A stretch of DNA of 64,000 nucleotides. Source: Thereva unica (Eukaryota > Arthropoda > Insecta > Diptera > Therevidae). Position 1 is the stretch's first letter. Each line of letters begins with the position of its first letter. Below are positions 1-9,796 of this stretch, one piece after another. Position numbers and translations under genes: made by a program. The notes beneath the pieces were generated by a model. The model saw only the letters and a program-made list of their open reading frames with translations. It made no database searches and was not told the origin of the DNA. The stretch lies in assembly GCA_949987705.1 (NCBI GenBank), contig OX465281.1, positions 141,780,876-141,844,875 on the forward strand. Reading direction: 5' to 3'.

Positions 1-440
1 TGCAATCTGGCCATTTTGTAAAAATATCAAGATGGCGGTTCCAAAATGGCGCCCGATTTTTGAAATTGTGCTCCGCGGCCCTCTGACATGGGTATCAAAT
101 GAAAGGATATGACAGGTAGAACACTATAAGCTATGTGGCGTCATTCCAAATTCAAAATGGCGGACAACACTTACACTGTTTGTCGTCAAATCTTGGAAGT
201 TAAATTTGACCCACTTCCCGGTTTCGGAGAGAGCTGAAATTTTGCATACACGTTTAGTTTGGATGACAATGCAATCTGGCCATTTTGTAAAAATATCAAG
301 ATGGCGGTTCCAAAATGGCGCCCGATTTCTGAAATTGTGCTCCGTATCCCTCTGACATGGGTATCAAATGAAAGGATATGACAGGTAGAACACAATAAGC
401 TATGTGGCGTCATTCCAAATTCAAAATGGCGGCCAACACT
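1..440. repeat. Tandem duplication of a non-coding repeat, about 269-bp unit
   Basis: A block beginning gcaatctggccattttg occurs at position 2 and again at 271, each followed by the same run of atggcgg/aaaatggcgcc motifs and an identical stretch about 'gacatgggtatcaaatgaaagg'. The window starts inside the first unit. The fold-back elements at 801 and 2063 share diverged versions of these motifs, so this is probably the same family. No coding potential is seen. Confidence 0.75.
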
Positions 441-800
441 AAATTGCGGAAAGCTTATAATAGACTAAAAAGTAGAAAATATAACCGATCAACTTCCAAT
501 TTTGCACACACTCGTAGTTCGGGTGGTTAATGTGTATGAATGATGAGATGAATAGTTGAGTTAAGGGTGAGTTGATAATAAAGAAGCAATACACGTTACA
601 AAAAATCACAAACAAACACAGAGATGCTGCTGTCAACTAAATTCAACTACTCAAATACTGAACTCATGTCCGTATGCATAATTTCAACTAAACCCAGGTA
701 GCAGAGCTGAGTCGAGTTCAGTCAACCTTAACCCAACTCGACTCCCTTTTACATGTAGTTAGACTTGGGTTCAACTTGAGTTCAACTCATCATGTATAAG
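441..800. other. Non-coding repeat flank
   Basis: No gene is seen. The stretch at about 755-800 (gacttgggttcaacttgag and onward) is repeated almost exactly at 2024-2062, directly in front of the second fold-back element. It therefore belongs to the same repeat family and is not unique host sequence. Confidence 0.6.
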
Positions 801-1404
801 TACTAAATGCAATCTGACCTTTTTGTAAAAAAATCAAGAAGACGGTTCCGAGATGGCGGCCGTTTTTGCAATTATGTTCCACCGAGCCCACGACATGGGT
901 ATCAAATGAATACAGTAAATTGTGTGACGTAATTTTAAATCTAATAGAATTGCCATCATAAAATGGCGGAATACATATAATAAACTAAAAAGTAGAAAAT
1001 AAAATAAATGGTTAAAAAAAATTTTTAAAAAAAATTCTTTTAATTAAATAAAAAATGTACTGAAAAGTAAAAAATAAAAAATATTTTAAAGAAAGCGTGA
1101 AATTTAAATTTTAATGAAAAAGTTAATTAAAAGAATGGCGCATTTTTCATCAAAAATTGAAAATATAACTGTAAATCGCGTGAGATTTACAATAACCCTC
1201 AATTTTTTGCTTTGTTAATTTCAAATTCTAACAAAATTTTTTGATGAAAAATGCGCTTTTCTTTTAATTAACTTTTTCATTAAAATTGAAATTTCACGCT
1301 TTTTTTAAAATATTTTTTATTTTTTACTTTTCAGTACATTTTTTAGTTAATTAAAAGAATTTTTTTTAAAAAAAATTTTTAACCATTTATTTTATTATTA
1401 TGTA
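801..1404. repeat. Fold-back (palindromic) element, copy I, truncated
   Basis: The two halves are near-perfect reverse complements around a centre near 1200 (for example cttttcattaaaattgaaa facing its complement). The left arm starts with tactaaatgcaatctgacc. The right arm stops short at about 1404, before the terminal motifs seen in copy II, so it is truncated. There is no ORF. It resembles a non-autonomous fold-back or MITE-type DNA element. The family is not recognised. Confidence 0.7.
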
Positions 1405-2062
1405 TTATCGAAACTCCTAACCAAAGCTTCCAAATCTTGCAAGTTTTACCGAAAGAACAAACCGCAAAAAGAAAACAGACGCCAGCGCCGCCAAACACCA
1501 ACACCCGCCATCCTCACAGGTCCCATGATTACGCATCTACTTATAGATAATCAATGGTATCTACTTATAGATAATCAATGTTGGAGCATTATAAAAAAGC
1601 TTTTTCAAAAAGAAATATTCATGGGCGCCTGTGGGTATGTGATCCAGTATCGACAATCTTTTATTTTCTTCATTTTTTGCAATTGCCTTTTTCTTTCTAA
1701 GCCCGAGAGTGGCTTTACCAAAGCAGTCCCTTAATTAAATTCTATTCACTTCTAAAGCTGCTTGTCCTCCGTATCGAACGAGAGCCGGGCTATTAAGTAT
1801 GCTAATGTCACATTTTATGAGCATGAAAATAATTGCCCGTTTTCTTTTTTTCTATAAAATTTATTGAGAGTGCTCCAAGTGCACTCCCCTGTGCAGCGCT
1901 CCCAATTTTTCCCACTGGGTAGTTCAAATAACTATTATAGCGGTAAATTCTTAAGACTTTTCTAGAGAATTTGTTTTTCCTTAACGTTAGCAATTTGTTA
2001 GAATTTGTTTTTCCTTAACGTTAGACTTGGGTTCAACTTGAGTTCAACTCATCATATATAAG
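1405..2062. other. Non-coding spacer between fold-back copies
   Basis: No gene is supported. A short direct repeat, ctacttatagataatcaatg, occurs twice at about 1538-1580, and a duplicated 'gaatttgtttttccttaacgtta' lies near 1970-2025. The remainder appears unique within the window. Confidence 0.5.
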
Positions 2063-2854
2063 TACTAAATGCAATCTGACCTTTTTGTAAAAAAATCAAG
2101 AAGACGGTTCCGAGATGGCGGCCGTTTTTGCAATTATGTTCCACTGAACCCACGACATGGGTATCAAATGAATACAGTAAACTGTGTGACGTAATTTTAA
2201 ATCTAATAGAATTGCCATCATAAAATGGCGGAATACATATAATAAACTAAAAAGTAGAAAATAAAATAAATGGGTAAAAACAATTTAAAAAAAAATTCTT
2301 TTCATTAACTAAAAAATGTACTGAAAAGTAAAAAATAAAAAATATTTTAAAGAAAGCGTGAAATTTCAATTTTAATGAAAAAGTTAATTAAAAGAATATC
2401 ACATTTTTCATCAAAAAATTTTGTTAGAATTTGAAATTAACAAAGCAAAAAATTGAGGGTTATTGTAAATCTCACGCGATTTACAGTTATATTTTCAATT
2501 TTTGATGAAAAATGCGCCATTCTTTTAATTAACTTTTTCATTAAAATTGAAATTTCACGCTTTCTTTAAAATATTTTTTATTTTTTACTTTTCAGTACAT
2601 TTTTTAGTTAATTAAAAGAATTTTTTTTAAAAAATTTTTTTAACCATTTATTTTATTTTCTACTTTTTAGTTTATTATATGTATTCCGCCATTTTATGAT
2701 GGCAATTCTATTAGATTTAAAATTACGTCACACAATTTACTGTATTCATTTGATACCCATGTCGTGGGCTCGGTGGAACATAATTGCAAAAACGGCCGCC
2801 ATCTCGGAACTGTCATCTTGATTTTTTTACAAAAAGGTCAGATTGCATTTAGTA
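2063..2854. repeat. Fold-back (palindromic) element, copy II, complete
   Basis: The element starts with tactaaatgcaatctgacc and ends with the reverse complement, ggtcagattgcatttagta, giving two arms of about 390 bp. Such a sequence would form a very long hairpin. Copy I at 801 is closely similar. A further fragment of the same arm continues at 2855-2905 and is broken by the BEL-A LTR. No protein is encoded. Confidence 0.8.
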
Positions 2855-2905
2855 ATGCGCTTTTCTTTTAATTAACTTTTTCATTAAAATTGAAATTTCA
2901 CGCTT

Positions 2906-3244
2906 TGTTCGCGTAAGTACAAGCACATAGGTTTAAACGAATAATTTGAAGGGAAAGAAAAATTAAATCAAAACAAACTTTGAAATTACAATTAACTTTA
3001 TTACAACCGTTCGCGGTGAAAAGATTACATCGAGTGTCAATTTTCCATTTTAATTACTCTTATTATACATATGTATGTCAGTTCATTTTGCTGACGATCT
3101 TCATTTTAATTTTATTACAAAATAATTTTCTTCTATATACATAAATGGGCCACGACGTTAATAACCTCGACGTTAAGTGATTTATTTATTTCTTAATATA
3201 TGATAAAAATTAGGGCACTTCCTCATAATTATGTTGCTTCAACA
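2906..3244 (-). repeat. BEL-A 3' LTR (339 bp)
   Basis: In element orientation (minus) this runs TGTTGAAGC...ACA. It lies directly downstream of a purine-rich tract (plus 3245-3257, ttctgcgcccccttg, read as its complement). The TG...CA ends and the tract mark it as the 3' LTR of the minus-strand BEL/Pao element. The low-coordinate edge sits inside fold-back sequence that is continuous elsewhere in the window (compare 2541 onward), which fixes the boundary at 2905/2906. The partner 5' LTR is not in the window. Confidence 0.7.
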
Positions 3245-3495
3245 TTCTGCGCCCCCTTGAAATCGCCTAGATTTCAATTGCTGCTTGGTGATCTGAAAGT
3301 AAGCATTTATTTCTCGACTGTAGTAACTAAGGAGGGATATATGGAGGTTCTTTCTGTTAGTGTTGTTAGATGTTGAATATTTTCATTTTCATGCTGTGTT
3401 GTTGACTCAGGTGTACGGCTTGATATATCATGTATTACTACGGATGTAAGTTCGGGCATTGCTTCCTTATTTTGTGTTCTTAATTGTTGGTGTTT

Positions 3496-5313
3496 TTAGA
3501 TCACGTGGTTAGTTAAAGTATTCCATGCCGCTGCTGAGACTCTCCAATTCCATCCGAATATTGCGTGTAATCGGGTTCCATTTAGGATGGTATCGCACAT
3601 AAATTTGATACCTTTCACACATGTATAGATACCAAGAACGATTAGATAAATTTTGCCAATTTCACCAAATACATTCCACATTTTGTTCTGAACGGATTCT
3701 ATAACATTATGCATTGCTCCTGGCGTTAAAAGATTAAGAACATTCATGTTTTGATGATTGACATCTTCACCGAGGAGTCGTTTTGTGATGATATTTGTTA
3801 TAGCTTGCCGTTCAGAGGTATACATTGCTTGTCTTCGCAAATTAGTGAGTGCATCTGGGGAATATATTCCAGCGTTCATTAAATCTCCTGGTTCTTCATA
3901 CCTCCAGTCTGTATTGGGTGATGGATGTAACTTATTTGGAGCCTTTATTTTGTGGATTAACGGATTTAATCCATACCAGTCGGTTAGAATATTAAAGGCA
4001 GGACTCATAATGGGCGAGCAAGCAACTTCGGTTCCGAATTCTTGGATGAGATGGGTTTTTGGTGTCATGAAGAAGGATTTATTCATATAGGTGATCGGTA
4101 GTTCATTGAAGCAATTTTCACTTTTACGAACCGCTACTTCTACAGGTTGACATTTTATGAGATATATAATTTCTCCTCTTGGTACAGCAGTATACCCTCT
4201 TTCTTTCATATGCCTTAACGCAAACTCATCAGGGTAATGAGGTGCTAGAGTCAGCAATGTTTGTATTACTTCTCGTTCGAGCTCACATCTTCGAGTTATC
4301 AAGTTAATGTATAGCTGTTCAATTTGTTGCCGCATGTGTCTTTCAGCATATACAAATTTAGAATTTACATATGTGATAATATCTAGATTTTGTGGTGATG
4401 ATACTTTCTTGGTGAACATGAACTGTGCAGAAATTTTTGGTACGATTATTAAACGAGAATGTTCTGTTTGATACCCCTTAAATTTACATACTGGAATTGG
4501 TTTTCTTATTTCTAATGCGAACACAGTTTCCTCTGTGTTGACAGTGTACACGATTGTCGTTTTTCCTAGCTCGTTGGTATGCTCATTCGTTATTTTGTTA
4601 GCTTTTCCTTCCCGCAAGACATCATATTTATATTCTTTGCAATTTTCTTCTGTAACTATTTTCCAAAAGGTAATCCCGTTCTCCGGGTCGGTGCATTTTT
4701 CGTTGAGGTAAGGGCACACTATACTATTTCTGATTGTAATTTGGTTTTCGTCTAGTCTTACGGTACTGATTCCATCGGTAATAGTGATTGTTATGGCTTG
4801 CAGGACTAGTACATCTTTCCATGAATTTCCCTTTAAGGTATAGTGTATTCCTATGCATTTTCCGCTTTCTTCTACATCACCCGCTACCACTTCAGAATAT
4901 GATGATGATGAATTTGGTTTAATTCCTGCAATTATTCTTCCATTCGCTAATTTATATGTTCCCTGCTTATGTAAAAGCATACATTCTTCATAAGTTAGTT
5001 CCACAATAAATGTGGATAACCCTCCCGGCACCACAGAGATGTGGCTAAACATGCCGCATGTGTATACGGATTGTATAATGTTAATTTTGCATTGATATGT
5101 ACGCGTGTAGGTCAGTTCGCTTAACTGTAGTAATTGGATCTCTTCTAGGTCAATTTTTGTTTTTGGTTTGTCTATATGACATTCCTCAATCTCTGTCAAT
5201 GAAACAGCTGACATATTTATGTTATTATGTCCGCAATCGTATGCGATGATGGCAAAAACATTAACGAAATGCAATACTAAGCATATCGGCAGGCACAGGT
5301 GATATGATTTCAT
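3496..5313 (-). CDS. env: Chuvirus-like (mononegavirus-type) envelope glycoprotein of BEL-A
   Basis: An open frame of 605 codons. It begins with a hydrophobic signal peptide (residues about 1-24) followed by YDCGH, close to the conserved start of the mature chuvirus-like glycoproteins captured by insect BEL/Pao elements. Many cysteines are spread through the ectodomain, and a membrane segment near residues 550-575 (GKIYLIVLGIYTCVKGI) precedes a short tail. A pyrimidine-rich tract ending in CAG lies directly upstream of the ATG (minus, plus coordinates 5318-5330), as expected if env is made from a spliced RNA. The start lies 214 bp after the pol stop. The ORF has no stop, while the pol beside it has two. 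Family assignment rests on motif memory and layout; an alignment would settle it. Confidence 0.7.
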   Translation of the reverse strand: MKSYHLCLPICLVLHFVNVFAIIAYDCGHNNINMSAVSLTEIEECHIDKPKTKIDLEEIQLLQLSELTYTRTYQCKINIIQSVYTCGMFSHISVVPGGLSTFIVELTYEECMLLHKQGTYKLANGRIIAGIKPNSSSSYSEVVAGDVEESGKCIGIHYTLKGNSWKDVLVLQAITITITDGISTVRLDENQITIRNSIVCPYLNEKCTDPENGITFWKIVTEENCKEYKYDVLREGKANKITNEHTNELGKTTIVYTVNTEETVFALEIRKPIPVCKFKGYQTEHSRLIIVPKISAQFMFTKKVSSPQNLDIITYVNSKFVYAERHMRQQIEQLYINLITRRCELEREVIQTLLTLAPHYPDEFALRHMKERGYTAVPRGEIIYLIKCQPVEVAVRKSENCFNELPITYMNKSFFMTPKTHLIQEFGTEVACSPIMSPAFNILTDWYGLNPLIHKIKAPNKLHPSPNTDWRYEEPGDLMNAGIYSPDALTNLRRQAMYTSERQAITNIITKRLLGEDVNHQNMNVLNLLTPGAMHNVIESVQNKMWNVFGEIGKIYLIVLGIYTCVKGIKFMCDTILNGTRLHAIFGWNWRVSAAAWNTLTNHVI

Positions 5314-5527
5314 TATGCTGGAAGGAAAGGCTGTTATTATTAAGATGATTAGTTTTGTGGATCGGGTATTGTTGTAATAAAATTATTTGTTTTCTTATAT
5401 ATTTTTGTTTATTTTAGTTTTCGTTATATTGATATTTTAATTACTATTATTATTTTAATTTTTTAATTTATTATTTTAATTTTTTTATTTTTTACTTGCA
5501 ACTAGACTTGTTATGTGAGATTTTGTT

Positions 5528-7945
5528 TTATTGATTTTCATCAATCGGCAATAAGCATATTTTTGTTATTGGTCTTTTTAGGGTGGATTCTTTTGATTTT
5601 ACCGTCACAACTCTTACTAATCCGTCAGGTCCTGGGTGTACATCTACTACTCTTCCTAATAACCATCGAGTAGGTGGTAGTCTTTCATCTTTTATTAGAA
5701 CAAGATTTCCGATTTTTACGTTGGGTGATTGTTTATTCCACTTTGATCGTTGCTGCAATCTGTGAAGATATTCTTTCTGCCATTCTTTCCAGAAGGTTTG
5801 GTGCATTTGCTGCATATATTTCCATCGATTTAAGTTGCTTATTTTGTTATTTAGTAAATTTTCTTCTGGTGGAGCAATTATTGCATTTCCAATAAGGAAA
5901 TGCCCTGAGGTCAGAACTGTTGTATCTTCCGGATCATTTGTAAGTGGGCATAGAGGTCTTGAGTTTAAGCATGCCTCAATCTGGGTTAATAAGGTCGTTA
6001 TTTTTTCAAATGTAAATAACGAGTTTCCAGTTATGCGTTTCATATGGTATTTAGTAGATTTTACACCACTCTCCCATAATCCTCCAAAATGCGGAGCAGC
6101 TGGTGGGATGAAATGCCACTTTATACCCATTTGTTCAACAATTCCGTAGACTTCATCGTCTAATCCCCATTCTTGCTGTAATTGGATAGCGGTTAGTTTT
6201 CGGTTTGCACCAACAAAGTTGGTACCACAATCACTGTATATGTGATTACTTAGCCCACGTCGTGCAACAAATCTCTTAAGGGCTGCTAGGAATGCATCAC
6301 TAGATAATTCACTTACTGCTTCTAAGTGGATGGCTTTGGTTGCTAGACATACAAATATACATACATATCCTTTTGAAGTTTTTATTCTCCCTCTACACCG
6401 AGATTCTCTGATTGTAATAGGTCCACAGAAATCAATGCCGACATGTTGAAAAGGTCTACTTCTAGTAATTCTAGCTTCAGGCCGATCACCCATTAGTTGT
6501 TGCTGTGTCGTTGCCTTCTGTTTCCAACATATAACGCATTTATGGATTCTTTGTTTTACAGCGGTCCTACCCTTAAGAATCCAAAATTCCCTCCTAATAG
6601 TGGTTAGTGTTAATTGCGTTCCTCCGTGTAGTGTTGTTTTGTGCACTTCATCTATTATTAATGATGTTATTGGATTGTTTGGTTCAAGAATAATGGGGAA
6701 TTTTTCGTTGTAAGGTAATTTTGAATGTTTTAAATGTCCTCCTACTCTTATGATTTGATCTGTGTCAATAAATGGGTTTAGGTTCAAAATAGGGCTTTTT
6801 TTGTTTAGGGGAAAATGGTTGCGCAAGGCATGAATCTCTTCCTGGAAGGAATATAATTGTGCTTTTCTTATTATTGCCTTTTTTGCACGTACTAATTCTT
6901 CGCATGTTATGTAACTTGTGTCCTTTTTATTTGGTGACTTGCAATTGTTAGTGAATCTGAAACAAAGTGCGGTAATGCGTATAAGTTTACTCCATGATGA
7001 GAATTTGGTTAAGAAATCCATATCTATGTTGGTGGTTTCTCTTGCTATATGCACTGGTACTCGTCGTATTTCTATCTGTGTGGTTGTTACAATATTTTCT
7101 GGCCACTGATGTACTTCTTCAGTAAGCCAATGTGGTCCATTTAACCAAATTTTATGGTTTACTAATTCTTTGGGTGTTAGTCCCCTGCTTGCACAATCAG
7201 CAGGATTGTCTTTTGTGGGTACATATCTCCACAGGCATCCATCTGTTTCTTTATGAATGTCGCTGACACGATTAGCAACGAACGTTTTCCATTTTTATGG
7301 ATGTCCCTGTAACTATGATAGCACTATAGTAGAGTCACTCCATAAATAGGTTTTTGATGCTGTATCTGGTAATGCACTTTTAACTTGTGTAATTAGTTTT
7401 GCGACAAGTGATGCAGCACATAATTCTAATCTTGGAAGACTTAATTGTTTTATGGGAGCAACTCTTGTTTTCGATGCTAGAAGTGTGAGAATGTTTTCAC
7501 TATTATTCATTACACGAAGGTAGATCACTGCTGCATACGCTTGTCTAGATGCATCGCAAAATCCATGTAGTTCAAATTCAATATTTGATGTTGTTTTTAC
7601 CCACCTAGGAATGCTAATAGTTTCAATAACATTCAAATCAGAGCGGAATGTTTGCCATTTATCAATAATAGGTTTAGGTAATTCATCATCCCAGTTTGAT
7701 TTTAATAACCATAGTTGTTGCATTAGTATCTTTGTTGTTATGACAATAGGTGCCATCCATCCTAAGGGGTCAAATAATTTTGCGATTTCCGACAGTAATT
7801 CTCTTTTCGTTTTGGGTGTGGAGGATGATTCCTTTATTTTGAATTTAAAACTATCTCTAATTGGATTCCAGTGTATCCCTAATGTTTTTATGGTAGTATT
7901 GACGTTGATTTCCATGGTAGACTTTAATTCGAGATCTTCGTCCGG
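5528..7945 (-). pseudogene. pol: BEL/Pao pol remnant of BEL-A (RNase H region to integrase)
   Basis: The 5'-truncated frame starts after the RT active site. It holds the A17-type/DUF1759-associated pol segment with FDPLGW, then RNase H-like residues (WSDSTIVL), the zinc-binding integrase head (HKCVIC), and the integrase core with D (GIDFCGPI), D (YSDCGTNFVGAN) and E (GGLWESGVKS), then the C-terminal region with IKDERLPP typical of BEL pol (DUF5641-like). Two in-frame stops interrupt it: TAG at about 7310 and TAA at about 7292, both in the stretch after WSDSTIVL where sister elements are open. The downstream 508 codons are open. Confidence 0.85.
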
Positions 7946-8450
7946 AGTAGGTACTAGGCCCCTTGTGCGTGGGAACCAAAACCGGTTTTGGGATTTAGGT
8001 CAAGGTGATTAATCACGTGTAATTATGCCAACTGGTTGACAGGTCATTAACCTGTAATTGTGGTAAGTAGGTGACCTTGGAATGTGTGCCAGACGTATTA
8101 ATTGTTTGAGTAGATCAAGGTCATCGTTGTTATTGTTGTGTGTGTGAGGCACGCCCACTTGTGCGCCGCGAAGGTGAAAGTTTGAGTGCGGAGGTGTGGA
8201 GGGGAGTGCAGCGGAAGTATTAGCGATGGCGATGGCGACAACTGGGGGCGGGGGCGGCGGCGGGGGCGGTGACTGGGGGCGAATGTTGAGAACTCGATGG
8301 CTCGACGGGTACATCATGTCTATGGGAGGTGTAGAAGTAGTTAGTAGGCCCCCTGTAGCGTGGGAACTTTTTTCTAGGTCACGGAACTAGGTCAATCACA
8401 TGTCAGTGAAGGTGGGCTTCCAAACAAAACCTGAAAACGACTAGGGAATG
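7946..8450 (+). repeat. Polinton left terminal inverted repeat
   Basis: It matches the reverse complement of 40680-41114 in several blocks. Shared parts include the outer cgtgggaac, gttgacaggtcattaa, ggaagtattagcgatg, a long G-rich run (8243-8280), gcgaatgttgagaac, gggtacatcatg, and at the inner edge aaaacctgaaaa. Within the left copy the outer motif is duplicated (about 7946-7980 and 8341-8375, taggccccctgt...gcgtgggaac). The G-rich run differs in length between the two ends. Confidence 0.8.
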
Positions 8451-8472
8451 ATCATAATAAAAAAACAATATG

Positions 8473-8670
8473 CTACTTGTTGAACATTTTTATTTTATTT
8501 TCTAAAACCGGATTTATTATTACACTCAGTTGTGAAATTCTGTTTTTAAATCTAAATGTATCCACTGCATACTGCTCCCATGGTCCTTTCCTACTTTGTC
8601 TGTATGCGAAACTCCATACTACCATATATTTAACTTGTGGGTCTTCATTGAAACTTATTTTCTTCCTCAT
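8473..8670 (-). CDS. Unknown small Polinton protein, 65 aa
   Basis: No family recognised. It starts with an ATG inside ATGA, where the TGA ends the upstream BIR gene, so the two are likely translated from one message. The protein is basic with an aromatic stretch (KYMVVWSFAYRQ) and ends near the terminal repeat. It is the leftmost gene of the Polinton. The overlap and position favour a real gene over a chance ORF. Confidence 0.5.
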   Translation of the reverse strand: MRKKISFNEDPQVKYMVVWSFAYRQSRKGPWEQYAVDTFRFKNRISQLSVIINPVLENKIKMFNK

Positions 8671-9044
8671 ATCTGCTCATGGAAATAATAATGAATTGAT
8701 AGAACGAATAAAATACCAGCTAAAAATTTCAAAGTGTTGAAAGGCCAAAGTATAGTTTTTGATTTAGGTTGTTCTGTAAGTGGTGCTAGCTGATCTTTGA
8801 ATCGTCCGCATTCGTCTTTCCTATTAACATAGATACAGTGTGGTGAACGATGTCTATGATCAAAATCTACATCCGATGCACAACTCATAGCATTTATCTG
8901 CAGAGAATAAAAGTAACATTGAACACGGTCTTTGATGTTTGTGTAAAAAAATCCACTTTTCGCTAGCTGGTCTGCTGTATCTAAGTCTATTGCTAGATTA
9001 TCGAATGTTTTCAAACGATCGTATTCTTGTTTCAAGTTTAACAT
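8667..9044 (-). CDS. BIR-domain (IAP-like) protein with C-terminal membrane segment
   Basis: About 125 aa, started at the ATG at 9044 (MLNLKQEYDRLKTF). The N-terminal part matches the BIR fold: R-x2-TF near the start, LAKSGFFYT, then VQCYFY, a D residue, H and a final C (HRHRSPHC). BIR domains bind zinc through C-x2-C...H...C; here the second cysteine is tyrosine (CYFY), so zinc binding may be weakened. Residues about 95-120 are hydrophobic (LKFLAGILFVLSIHYYF), which suggests a tail-anchored membrane protein. No RING finger is present. BIR proteins commonly block caspases or bind related partners; the target here is inferred only. It overlaps the integrase end by a few bases and the next ORF by ATGA. 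Confidence 0.65.
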   Translation of the reverse strand: MLNLKQEYDRLKTFDNLAIDLDTADQLAKSGFFYTNIKDRVQCYFYSLQINAMSCASDVDFDHRHRSPHCIYVNRKDECGRFKDQLAPLTEQPKSKTILWPFNTLKFLAGILFVLSIHYYFHEQI

Positions 9045-9735
9045 TTTGAATGAGTGTAACAGGACCAATTAGGTGTATAGCCTTTTTCGAATACATGTTT
9101 ATGTCTACTTATACGGACAAAATCACCTGCTTTGTATTTAGACTTTGATTTTATTTTAGGGTAATTATACACAGATATTAAACGTTTTTCGTTATGCAGC
9201 CCAACATCTACAGGTCTCATCTCAATCGTGCGATGTTTCGTTGTATTGTAGTCGTCTGTCAACTTGGTCAACATGCTAATCCAGTGATAATTGCCATTCA
9301 TGCTGAATTCTTTCCACATCATATTTTTCAGCGTTCTGTTAAATCTTTCTACAATCGAGGCTTTCAAAGTACTGTAGCTGGAATAATGGTTTATTTCGTA
9401 ATCTTTCATCAGTTGACGAAACGGTTTATTAAAAAACTCTTTTCCATCATCGGTTTGTAAATTTCTTGGAATGCGTCCTGTATTAAAAATCGACTGCAAT
9501 GCTTTTACAACTTCTGATGCCTTTTTAGATTTTAAAGGCAGTGTCCATGCATACTTTGAAAAGGTATCAATTACAGTGAGAAGAAAACGAAACCCCTGAT
9601 TTTCTGATGAGTAAGAACCCATCTCGACCAGGTCTGCCTGCCACAAATCATCTATACCTTTGGTAGTGACATGTCGACGTTTAAAATTTTTTCGCACTGG
9701 TTATGCAGTTCATTGATTATCTGCCTTCTGCTCAT
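9038..9735 (-). CDS. int: Polinton retroviral-type integrase, frame-shifted near its start
   Basis: Integrates the element through strand transfer by a DDE-type rve core. Visible residues are D in QADLVEM, D in LQTDDGKEF and E in VERFNRTLK, with HRTIEMRP and a final KYKAGDFVRISR segment. The main open frame is 9038-9697. An upstream ATG at 9735 opens a frame that reads up to ELHNQ, and the core continues in another frame, so one base appears gained or lost near 9700. The C-terminus is cut short after YTPNWS, where the usual chromo/SH3-like tail is absent. Core residues are kept, but the protein is probably impaired. Confidence 0.85.
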
Positions 9736-9796
9736 TGTACCGAATGTATAATATAAATACCTGCGGTTGAATAACCAGTTTATATACAAAACAAGA
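9736..9796. promoter_or_regulatory. Divergent promoter between integrase and ATPase
   Basis: Only 61 bp separate the integrase ATG (9735, minus) from the ATPase ATG (9797, plus). The gap holds tataatataaat (about 9746-9757) and tttatatac (about 9780), which look like TATA elements for the two directions. This is inferred from position and composition. Confidence 0.4.

Larger units (their letters stand above)
2906..7945 (-). mobile_element. BEL-A: 5'-truncated BEL/Pao retrotransposon with chuvirus-like env
   Basis: Reading on the minus strand, this holds the pol C-terminal half, an env gene, a polypurine tract and a 3' LTR. Gag, protease, RT and the 5' LTR are missing. The sequence stops at 7945, where the Polinton terminal repeat begins. 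The right-hand flank of the Polinton at 41115 does not continue the pol gene, so the missing part was lost or moved elsewhere. Confidence 0.8.

Noticed and set aside
1525..1734. 69-aa ORF near the fold-back repeats
   Set aside because: Starts in a short direct repeat and has no similarity or gene context.
8009..8390. ORFs with poly-proline or poly-glycine over the Polinton left end
   Set aside because: They read through the G-rich terminal repeat, and the right-end copy has no matching frame.
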